Made by a program: the position numbers and the translations under genes
Shown here: piece by piece, positions 25,096-34,799 of the stretch
Numbering within the stretch: the stretch's first letter is position 1
How the letters are laid out: the number at the start of each line of letters is the position of its first letter
DNA from: Tetragonia tetragonoides
Taxonomy: Eukaryota > Streptophyta > Magnoliopsida > Caryophyllales > Aizoaceae
Direction of reading: 5' to 3'
Assembly: GCA_038025085.1 (NCBI GenBank)
Contig: CM076153.1
Coordinates: 16,343,001 to 16,407,000 of the forward strand
Length of the DNA: 64,000 nucleotides
Notes under the pieces: generated by a model
Databases searched by the model: none
Told to the model about the DNA's origin: nothing
Seen by the model: the letters and a program-made list of their open reading frames with translations, nothing else

Positions 25096-25630
25096 CTACA
25101 TATGTTAGACTTAGAACCCAAATAAAAAAAACCCTCAACTTTCTACACCAACAAACGTCTGGTTGTCTCAACAACTGCGCACACAACCCCTATACTCTAA
25201 GAGCCTAAACGCAGCAGCTTCACCTACAAAAAATTTAAAAAAAATCAAAATGGTAAATATAAGCTCCCATTCACATACCACCAAAAATACTAGCAACAAT
25301 CAAAATTTTCAAACTAGTTCAAATTTTGCCCATCCCCTCTTTTTGAAATAAAAGGTGATGTTGAAAGTTACATACTTTGAACCAACCAATTAAGCAAATT
25401 TCTTCCATGAGCTACCCAAACCAAGCAGAAAGTAGCATTAATTTGATCATGATTGAACCTAATTCAAAAAATTCATAAAGCTATACAGTACTTCTACATT
25501 ATCATACGTAATTTGTACGCTTCACTAATTACCTTTCAAATAACACCCTAAATAAATTATACTGTATATAAATACTAAAGTTTGAATTTTTCTCTAGTGT
25601 AAAATCACTGGAAAATCAGAAAAAACTTAC
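25096..25630 (-). other. Possible intron in the 5' UTR of the RKP-type gene
   Basis: Read on the minus strand, a strong donor (CTG|GTAAGT) lies at 25630 and an acceptor (TATGTAG|G) at 25096, 36 bp before the start codon. Upstream the minus strand is pyrimidine-rich (25790-25900), as in many plant 5' UTRs. This is inferred from splice motifs alone. Confidence 0.4.
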
Positions 25631-25631
25631 C

Positions 25632-27801
25632 AGTATCAGAATCTTTTAATTAAAAGAGAAATAGAACTTTGGCGCGTTAAATTAAATCTCCAGCTTTTGC
25701 GTTATTTGAGTTTAGTAAAGTCGGCTGATTTGCAATTCTAGGGCTCGTAAGACGCCATTAATGAACTCCCCAAATAAGAAGAGAGAGAAACAGAGGAGAG
25801 AGAAAGTGAGAAAGTTGGGAGAAAAAATTGTTATTCAATTGTTTCGCCCAAAAGTTTGGGGGAAGAGAGAGAAAGAAATAAATAACAAAACAATAAATAA
25901 ATAAATAAATAAGAAAACTAAAAAAGCAAAAAACAAAAATGGAAGAACTTTACGGGGAAAAAGTGACCGGCACGTGTTCACCACAAACCGGATGCTGACC
26001 TGGATATGAAAATAACGAATTGTTTGGGGATCAGCTGCCGGTGACTTTTGTGGGGTTTGAGGGTTTTAGCCGGTTTCCGGTTAATATGAACAATTACGTG
26101 GTCAATGGTGATCAGTTATTACGGAATTTTAATCGCGGGAATTTAATTTTTAGATTTTTTTTGGGAATAAAATTCTGATACGGAAGTTCTGGCAGACATA
26201 TGCCATTGAATTTATGCCCCTTTGGACCACTTTGCCCCTTCTTTTTTTTCCTTAACGGTGGTAAAGACTTAACAGGATTTTTCTCATTTTTGTCGTTGTT
26301 TTTTTGTTATAAGGCTTTTTATAAGCCAACCAAAGTGTGTGTGTGATGGTACATTTGATTTGAACAAGCACAATTGATGGTTTTGAGTTTTAGGTTGGAT
26401 AGTGCAAGGGTCCCGTGAGCCAAAAAGTGTGGAGAAAAAGGATTTGGAGTTGTAGGTTGATCAAAAATGATGAGAGTAATTGAAAGGAGAGTTTCGCCTT
26501 ATAATTTTTTGCTTTATCTCTTGATTTCAATTTAAATAAATTTCACAAAAAATTTAACATGAGACATGTTAAAAAAGCATGACGTCGAATAAATTCACCC
26601 CAAGTTTTTTTCTTATAGTTTAAATGAAGGAAATAACGTTGTTATTAGTGGATGGGAAATGATTTTGCCAAGACAATAATCACTTTGTCCAAGACAAATG
26701 TCTCAAATAAAATAAGAATTTGTAATGAAAAGATTAATTATTACCTTGCAAAATCATTGCCCTTAGTGGATATATGGTGGTACTGTATACTTAAAGTTTT
26801 CTTAGTTAGTAGTCGTATAATGCAAAAATTATCAGGCAATTAAAATGCAACATATGATGAGAGTCGATTTGTGGTCATATGTCGTCTTCAACTCAAGCAA
26901 TTGGCAATTAGATGTTGTCATGTGTCATTCGACACACACATAAAAATATAAGTACCTCCTAATAATGAGATAAATTCTATAAAATTCATGAAAATATCTT
27001 AAATAAAAAATAAGTAAGTATTTCCTAAATATTAATTGAGAATATATAAATACATTTACCATGGACATCATGCTCTGTAACTAGTCTAACAGATAATTAC
27101 TTAATTGTTCTTTTTCGTGGATAATGGTGAGGAACTCAATCTTTTGGAGACCCCCACCAAACTCTCTTCACTTCCAGTAAAAAGAAAACAACCTTAAGAA
27201 GAAACATGCACGGAAAATTTAGAATGAAGTCTTAAGAGAAAATCAACTTAAAAAACTCCATCAAATGAGATTCAGTAAATTGTCGCAAGCACAAAACTTT
27301 CATCCGAGTTTAGATTTATTTGGTCACCATAATTTTCAGACAATTCATAGACGCTTCGATCGAAAAATATATGGAGCATTGATCCCATATTCTAAGTGAA
27401 TACAAATTGGTTATTTATTCATCATATTTTGTCACTATGCATAAATTGTTGATATACATTTTTGGCTTATAAAGTTGGATAAATCTGACTTCATCTCTTT
27501 TGTCATTTGGTTAATGAGCTCAATTGTTCCAAAGAACAAGATTTGTCAATGCTCAAAGAAAATGGTTGGGTCCTAATTCCTTTAGATCCTGTTGGGTTCG
27601 GCCTTAACAAAAGTTATATGCACTCTATATAGAGCTTATTTTTGTGGAAATAATGACAAAACCCTTCAAAATTTGTCTTGTTTTACAAAAATAATTTAAA
27701 GTTTCTAAATTGACAAAATAACTCTCAAATTTCACCATGTTTACTATACATGAGCAATTTAATGAGAAGAACGTTAACTCTTGGTTAACTTCCACCCAAT
27801 G
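25632..27801. other. RKP upstream region and intergenic DNA
   Basis: About 25790-25900 is purine-rich on the plus strand and probably marks the 5' UTR and core promoter of the minus-strand RKP gene. The remainder to 27801 is AT-rich with no gene, RNA or clear transposon end that I can recognise. Confidence 0.5.
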
Positions 27802-28063
27802 GATTTGTTAACTAGGTATGCATAATCTCAACAACTATATAGCTCATAAAATAAGACCCTAAAAATTCTTTAAGAGTTTTGTGTGTGTGTGTGTGCGCGC
27901 GCGCGCGCGTGTGTGGGTGTGTGGGTGTGTGGGCGTGTGCGTGTGTGTGTGTGCGCGCGCGCGTGTGTGTGGGGTGTGTGTGTGTGTGGTGTGGGGGGGA
28001 TTTGTTAAATAGGTATGCATAATTTCAACAACTATAAAACTCATAAAATAAGATCCTAAAAAA
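27802..28063. repeat. Duplicated ~63-bp segment flanking a GT/GC microsatellite
   Basis: The phrase 'aggtatgcataat' plus 'caacaactat' and 'ctcataaaataaga' occurs at about 27802-27866 and again at about 27999-28063, with a few changes. Between the copies lies the simple repeat at 27880-27999. Confidence 0.8.
27880..27999. repeat. (GT)n/(GC)n microsatellite
   Basis: About 120 bp of almost pure alternating purine-pyrimidine dinucleotides: GT runs broken by two CG/GC runs and a few GGGT units. Such tracts favour Z-DNA and mutate quickly. Open frames across it on the minus strand are artefacts of the repeat. Confidence 0.95.
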
Positions 28064-28372
28064 TATTAATAATCTAATCAAATATTCACTCAAGTTGTAA
28101 CTTTTGTAAGTGATTTTATTCGCAACTTTTTGCCTGATCTCGGGACGCTAATCCTCGCCAGCGCATGAGTCACACGCACCTACTCGTCGGCACGTGTCAT
28201 TCACGCGCTTCCAAAATTATTATTTATTTTTTGCACTTTTCCATTCGATTTCAAGTCGAATCAAGCTATTTTAGGGTTCACCAAGCCCCAATTTGATCCA
28301 ATCTCGACCTAGGGTGTCGTTTCTTGAGTTTCAAATTTTTTTTTTGGGGTTTTCGAATTTTTTTGGGTTTTT

Positions 28373-28815
28373 GATTACTTTTCCGACGGGGGGCAGCGAG
28401 GGGAGGTGGTGGCTGGGGGAGGCCACGGCTGAGGTCGACGACGTGTGATTACTTTTCCGACGAGGGGCAGGGAGGGGAGGTGGTCGGGCCAGGGATGGAG
28501 GGGCAGTGGGGTGTTGGGGCGGTGAGGAGAGAGAAAGTAAGGGTTTGGGGGTGAAGGGAGGAGAGAGAGGGGGAGGGGAGGGTGGGCTAGCGGGGCCACC
28601 GTCGTGGTCTCCGGCCAGCGCCGACCACGACGATAGTCGGGGAGGTGGAGGTGAGGCGGTGGTGGAGGTGGTGGTGGGGCGGCGTTTGGGGGTGAGGGGG
28701 AAGAGAGGGGGAGGGGTGGGCTGGTGGGGACCACCGTTGTGGTCTCGGCTAGCACTGACCACGACGGTGGCTAGGGAGGTGGAGGTAAGGCGGTGGTTGT
28801 GGTGGTGGGGCGGCA
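28373..28815. repeat. GC-rich minisatellite block (74-bp and ~134-bp duplications)
   Basis: A 38-bp phrase starting 'gattacttttccgacg' occurs at 28373 and 28447 (period 74). A longer unit starting 'ggtgggct' occurs at 28581 and 28715 (period about 134) and carries inverted words such as CCACCGTCGTGGTC and GACCACGACGGTGG. The block is far more GC-rich than its surroundings. Long minus-strand Pro/Ser/His open frames here reflect base composition. Confidence 0.75.
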
Positions 28816-28936
28816 CCGGCGAAGAGGGAGGGGAGGAGAGAGAATGTGGGTGAGGATGGAAGGAGAGAGAGTGGAGATGGAAGGAGTGAGAGAGAGAGGG
28901 ATTATAATAAAATTGTAATCCTGAGATTACAATTAA

Positions 28937-29131
28937 GGGCTCGTTCTTTTCGAGTGGGAACGGAGACTGGTAACTGGGAAAAATTGGGCAAAAGTGGGTC
29001 AAACTGGGAGAAACTGGACAAAACTAGGGAAAACTGTATTTTGTAACTGGTAACTGGTCAAAATTGGGGAAAATTGGGGAGAACTGGTCAAAACTGGGTA
29101 AAATTGGAAACCAATTGAAAAGAACATGCCC
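28937..29131. mobile_element. Tourist-like (PIF/Harbinger) MITE with internal AACTGGG repeats
   Basis: Left terminus GGGCTCGTTCTTTTC pairs with right terminus GAAAAGAACATGCCC, and TAA lies on each side (28934-28936, 29132-29134). This fits Harbinger-type TWA target duplications. The 195-bp interior is dominated by irregular copies of 'aaactgggnaaa'. Confidence 0.7.
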
Positions 29132-29134
29132 TAA

Positions 29135-30030
29135 CTTGTTGGATTTTATTATCCTAGGGTCATAGAATAGTACTAGACTCGTACTCCTATTTATTGGGCC
29201 TCCGTTAGATGGACTGAGTCACACAACGGCTGTTAGGCATTTCAATTATTGTAACAAATATTTCAATTATTGTAACAAATGTAATCATTTTTGTCGTGGA
29301 TCAGGTTGTGCACATGCATTGGTATTTGACAATGTGGATTTGCCCCAGCAAAGAGAGACTTACACTAAATGCTTGCAATCAATTGCTTTCTACCTGTTTA
29401 TATTTTCAAAATTAAACTCTAACTAGTAGGGAAAACGATGCGAGTTTGTTGCTAAATAGTTAATCCATACGGGTTTCTAAGCAACAATTTGCATGTGTAT
29501 GAATTTAAGCCTCTTTTTATTTAAGTTGCATGCTTGCATCTGTTTTTTTTTTTTTTTTTTTTTTTTGTAAGTACGTGTAACAGTTCAAGTTTATTCATTG
29601 ATAATAAGCAACCTACCATGTTTATGTGTATAGGTTTGGAATTACCGCTAGCAAACATGTTCAAGGGAGATCAATTTGTGTAGGTTCTTCTTCTCTAAGT
29701 ATTAGATATAACTTTGTTGATAACAAAGGATAATCATGAAAAAAAAGTAATAATTTGTAGGGGTTGATCTGAATTGAAGGAAGTATGATCATACACTTAA
29801 TTTGAGTCGTAGAGTCAACTATTTCAAAGGAGTTAGTAATGATACATGGATTAGACTTTATTTTGGGGAGAGGAACGGATTACATAAGTTAATTTAGATT
29901 GTGACAACCATGAACACAAAAAGAGACAGTCCATCACACTCCCAAGTCTTATGCATTAATTAGCAGATTTGTTGAAGATATCTTTGTAGTTTTTTATTAG
30001 GTATACTTGAATTCCATGAGGAGATTATGA
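29135..30030. other. Intergenic DNA with a long T-run
   Basis: No gene seen. A pure T tract of about 26 bases sits at 29541-29566. It could be the reverse-strand tail of a retroposon, but I found no flanking duplication or body. Confidence 0.5.
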
Positions 30031-30498
30031 CTAGCATTTTTTATGAAAGAATGGGTGAAAAACGGTAGCCTCATATGTACAATCCCTAAACAACTGAAAC
30101 ACATGACCAGAAGAATCAAAATACAAACCCAAACCCAAAATAGACGCCACATCCAATTTTTGCAAATACTCTATCAAATTATCAACAACTACACCCTCAC
30201 TCCCACCATCCGGCGCTCTTTCAAGTTCAGTCCCCGTTGACCCGAGAACGAGAACGAGGGGAGAGATAATAACCCTTGGGCTCGTACGGGTCATCGGGTT
30301 CGGGTTGTGGTGAAGGTGGTGGGGTTTATGGAGGTCTGAAGTAGAGAGAAAAATAGGGGTGTCTACTTTTGGGAACGGAGGTGGAAGCGATGGTGATGTT
30401 GGGTTTGGCATTCGGAGATTATTCAACCACAAGAGTTGCATTCTGTTATGGTTGTTGTGCACCGAGCTTGTGATGGTCCTGCTGAACAGTATGAGCAT
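30031..30498 (-). CDS. Hypothetical single-exon protein, 155 aa
   Basis: I do not recognise this protein. The first half is rich in Pro, His, Asn and Thr. The second half looks more globular, with an LVLGSTGTELE stretch and a region around DNLIEYLQKLDVASILGLGLYF. The open frame exceeds chance expectation for this AT-rich region but lacks supporting context: the neighbours are transposons and no codon or promoter evidence is clear. It may be a gene fragment or a chance frame. Confidence 0.25.
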   Translation of the reverse strand: MLILFSRTITSSVHNNHNRMQLLWLNNLRMPNPTSPSLPPPFPKVDTPIFLSTSDLHKPHHLHHNPNPMTRTSPRVIISPLVLVLGSTGTELERAPDGGSEGVVVDNLIEYLQKLDVASILGLGLYFDSSGHVFQLFRDCTYEATVFHPFFHKKC

Positions 30499-30911
30499 TT
30501 CATTGAGAGAAGATAAGAGAGAGATGACACTTGTGGCCTCAGATGAGGTAGAGGTATAATTGAATGGAAATTGCCTACAATTGAGTCCATTGAGATGAGC
30601 TACTGACTTGTAAGGAGTATTTGGGTTGAAGGTTGAAGATGAAGAAGGGAGGTGTTAAGATTAAAACTTCAAAAGGGCTTATGAAACACTCAAACTTTAT
30701 TTCTTTTTTTTCTTAAAGTTTTTTAAAAGGTGCAACCGTCCAAGGCGTAAACGTACACTAACAGAGGTTCTAACGCCGTCGTCATTTAAACTATTGTGGG
30801 CGGATGAGTTAAAACTTGGGATTATTTTGGGTTGAAAGCAAACTTGGGATTATTTGCAGCCGACGGCCTAAACTTCGGATTATTGGCGGCCAATTTTCCT
30901 ATGTTTTTTAG

Positions 30912-32124
30912 GGATATTACACGTTGTACCCCTGTGGTTTGGCGAATTATCTGCTGCGTCCACATTTTAAGTTTTGTATACGTCGTACCCCTGTGATTCG
31001 ATATTAATGTACAACGTATCCAATTTTGACATCAACTGTTAGCTACTCCGTTAATTGAACATTTAATGACTATTTTGTCCTCCCAAAAGGGACCCTAAAC
31101 CATATCAAAACCTTCATTACCACCCCCAAACCAATCACCACTTTCTCCCTCCTCAATCAAGGACCTCAACTCGTCGAACCTCCATTATCACCGGCTCCCC
31201 CAGTCTCCTCGTCCATATCAGTTTCTCTCTCCTCCACCAACTCTCATTCCACAATCCCCACCACCATCAGAACAAACTCAACCAGTAACAAAATAAAAAC
31301 CCTCAAATTTTGACCCAAATCATCAAATCAATCGCATAATCCGAAATTTTCAAAGAAAACTCAGAAATAGAGCTCAAATCAGGTCACCAAACACTAAAAA
31401 TCCAAATTCATGGATTCCTTGTCAGATAAAAGAGAATTATTAGTTCACAATAGTGCAATTGAATGAAATGGCGAGAAATTTGTGATAAACAAGCACGAAA
31501 AAACGAATTTCTTCACATGCACGCCGGCGAATTGGTAGAATTTGGTTGATTGAGAAGCTCCGACGAAGTTGACGAGGTAGAGAGAAAAATTGGAGGAAAA
31601 AATTTAAGAATTGGATGGAACTTACACAAATTTTTTTGAGGGAAAACGTTTAAATTGGTTGAACCTCCATAATTAGTAGCTGAATAACACATCGTCCTCC
31701 ATTGAATCGGCCTGCTCGATGGTGATGCTGGTAGTGGTTATGGTGACGATGTTTGGGGAGACGCTTAAATGTTGCTGATGGTTATGATTGTTGTTGTGGC
31801 TGTACGTTTTGGAGGAATGGAACAATGATTTGGTATTTGCATCAAAGTGTGAAGCATTAGTTCAGTTGAGGTCCTTGATTGAGGAGGGAGAAAGTGGTGA
31901 TTGGTTTGGGGGTGATAATGGAGGTTTTGGTATGGTTTAGGGTCATTGTTTGGGAGGGCAAAATAGTCATTAAATTTTGAATTAACGGAGTAGCTGACAG
32001 TTGACGTCAAAATTGGATATGATGTACATTAATATCGAATCACAAGGGTACGACATATACAAAACTTAAAATGTGGATGCAACAGACAATTCGCCAAATC
32101 ACAGGGGTGCAACGTGTAATATCC
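30912..32124. mobile_element. Non-autonomous Mutator-like element with ~262-bp inverted repeats
   Basis: The left arm (about 30912-31173) and right arm (about 31863-32124) are long, highly similar inverted repeats beginning GGATATTACACGTTG and ending CAACGTGTAATATCC. Adjacent flanks are TATGTTTTTTA (30900-30910) and TATTTTTTTTA (32125-32135), an 11-bp near-duplication fitting the 9-11 bp of MULEs. No transposase is present. Open frames in the interior are short. Confidence 0.75.
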
Positions 32125-32135
32125 TATTTTTTTTA

Positions 32136-33946
32136 TTGTTAACAAAGTTAAGAACATGTTTTCACCCAATCCAACTCATCTCGAATTAGGCTAGAGTTCA
32201 GGGTACCAATTCTCTTGATAATTCTATTAAACTCTATATTATAATGAATAATTGTCTAAGTGCCTTCTTTCAAACTAACAATCATTGCACTTAATATGTT
32301 ATGGAGAGGCATGAAAGTTTTCTTATTTTATATTTGAATACATCGCCACTTGACAATTGTAATAATACCATCTTCAACCAAACCATAAATTTATTCTCGC
32401 AATCTCTTATTTTGGTGTGGTCTAGCAAATAAAAACTTCGATAATGATAGAGATTCTCGAAGATGTCCTTTTAATCCCTTAAATTTCCGTTAGAGGTAGA
32501 AAATTTCTTATAATCTATTCTTTGTGGCACATTAGTGCTCTGAAAAAACCAGCAGTAACATTGAAGTACTTATTTTTAAAGAACTTATATTTCCGTCCCT
32601 TTCATATATTCTACATATAGAAGTACAATATTGTCAGGCATGAACGTAATCAGCTATATTTGAGTGAACCTTATTATTTACATTATTTTGCCAAAATAAC
32701 AATAAAGGACACTTCTTTTCATCGAAGTTGGACACGTGTGTTTTGAGTAAATAATAAAGAATTGATATGTTTCTTTTTTTTTTTTCTTTTTGTGCATGCT
32801 TCCGTGTTGCCTTTACCCAGTTTCCAAACTCAATTTCTCTTAAAATTCTCAGTGTCTCCTCTCCTTCCTAATCGATTTCCACTACCCCCATCACCACCCC
32901 TTGCCGCTGTTATCAGTTTCTACTAGTCTTGGGTTAGATTAATTGATGGAATTTCTAGAGTGAATTTAAAAAAAAAAACTCTAAAATGAAATCTTGGAGG
33001 TTTTGGAGATTGTGGAGGAAGTGAGAGCCATGTGGTACTATAGTGTATAGAATCGAGGTTGCCGCGATTGTTGAAAAGCTGAAGTTGACTGGGCATGGTG
33101 GTTTAGAGGAGTGAAAACGGTAGGAGTTTATGAATTAGGAGTACACTAGTATCATTTTAATGAAAATTCGTTTATGACAATTAACTCACATAGGCAGTTC
33201 ACCACCATGGTTGTGACGACGATGGGGCACGCACGGAAAGAGGGAGTTGGACGGGTAAAAGGAGAGAGAAAGCACGATTTAGAAAGAAAGTTGTCTGATG
33301 TTTTGGGAAGAGGAGAGATATTGAAAAAAAACATAAAAAATCCCAACTCTTGATTTTTTGAAAATACAGGTGTCAACAATCTAGAATGGGAACTGCTCGC
33401 CTATGTTATTTCACCAACCGTAAAGGATCCACACACTACCTGTTAAGAAATAGGCACAAATTCTTACCTCATGTACTCCTCTTATTGTTTTTTTGGGCTT
33501 TATGCTTATTTGGGTCCAAAAAAGCATGTTTATATGTTTGGGAGTACATACTCCTGAGATTAGGATAGAATTGTTGCAAATAGGACATTAAAAGAAAACA
33601 TGATCCAAATCTTCCGTATTTTTGTTCACATTGTGGATACTGCGAATCCAAAGGAATACCTTACCTATTAAACTTCCAATAAATAACTAAAACTTATGGA
33701 GACATTGTCATTGTCGACATGTATTCACACAATAAAACATGATCCTATTTCTTTATTTTCACATGAACTCATTTCTGAACTCAAATAAAAAAGAGAGTAA
33801 AAGAAGAGTATGATGTTAATATAGAAAAATTAAAGTCTTGTTGAAACCAATTTAGATCAAAATTACAAAAAAATAAAAATTGAGGGTCTACAAAATATAA
33901 TCACAGTCTTACCGTGAAACCGTCTCATGCAAGGTTTTTAAGGAAA
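32136..33946. other. Intergenic DNA, nothing recognised
   Basis: AT-rich sequence with only short open frames on both strands, none with a recognisable domain or splice pattern. Confidence 0.55.
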
Positions 33947-33976
33947 ACTAGTATTTACCCCCGTGCATCGCACGGG
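33947..33976 (-). mobile_element. Helitron-like 3' terminus
   Basis: On the minus strand a perfect 7-bp hairpin (CCCGTGC, loop GAT, GCACGGG; 33960-33976) is followed about nine bases later by the terminal CTAGT at 33951-33947, and then a T. Hairpin plus CTRR-like end inserted before T is the hallmark of a Helitron 3' end. The body would lie at higher coordinates. Its 5' TC end was not located. Confidence 0.6.
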
Positions 33977-34510
33977 TAAAATTGCTTTTGGGTAATCATT
34001 TTATAAACGTACTTATCACAATATTCTTTTTTCTTTTTCGTTCATGTGCTTGACTTATTGTTTTTAGTGCATTTATATATCTTTTTATTAGCAACTTAAT
34101 GTAATTCAACCACAATAAATTTGATTTGTTTATCCTAACTACCAACAATAACTCTTAAATATATTTTCTTGTTTGGCTTCCAGTGCGTGAAGGATAGAAC
34201 TTAATGAACAGTTTAGCAATTTGGTCAAGGTAACTTGTATTCTAATTTTCTAGCACCCAAAAACATTGTCGAGTACAATCTTTTATTGAAAGCAAATAAG
34301 TACTTTAACTTCGTAATAATACTACATCTTGAGCTTTAAGTCCTCTGTCCCTTTAAGCATGTAGCCATGGTCCATAGATAATACAAAAAAGTCAATTATC
34401 TTTGTTTGTACATAATAGCTACTCTTGTAAGCTCTTGGCTCCTCTACTATATGTCTATACTGCATTATACAAAGGCCTTTGCTTTTGGGTGAAAAAGAGG
34501 GCTAAGCCCA

Positions 34511-34798
34511 CTACATAATCATCCTCGAAAAGAAAAGACCTATTACATTATTAATTAAGATTTGTGCAACTCTATCAAGAGGAGCTTCGAAAACATGAAG
34601 GCCTAATGGCAGAAGAATCCTGCAGTTAGCGAACCAATCGACGACTCGGTTTTCTTCCCTATAAGCATGAACGACCTTTATTTCCCATTCCCTTACAAAT
34701 AGTTCCTTGCAACGCTCAATAAACACATGCTCTGGGTTGGATGCGCTTATTGCCTTGTTGAGCAAAAGAATTGCCCTACCGAGTCCGTCTCTACGCAA
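34511..34798 (-). pseudogene. LINE RNase H (RVT_3) C-terminal fragment
   Basis: The frame reads like the end of a plant retroelement RNase H domain: CKELFVREW, a VVHAYREENRVVDWFAN block holding the last conserved Asp, then GLHVFEAP. The upstream catalytic part is missing and there is no RT nearby, so it is a truncated relic. It is unrelated in orientation to the LINEs at the window start. Confidence 0.65.
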
Positions 34799-34799
34799 A

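Noticed and set aside
27859..28044. Minus-strand open frame of His-Thr/Ala-Arg repeats
   Set aside because: A direct translation of the GT/GC microsatellite.
28331..29002. Minus-strand open frame of 223 codons rich in Pro, Ser and His
   Set aside because: It lies over the GC-rich minisatellite and simple CT/CA-rich sequence. Composition explains it and no domain is visible.
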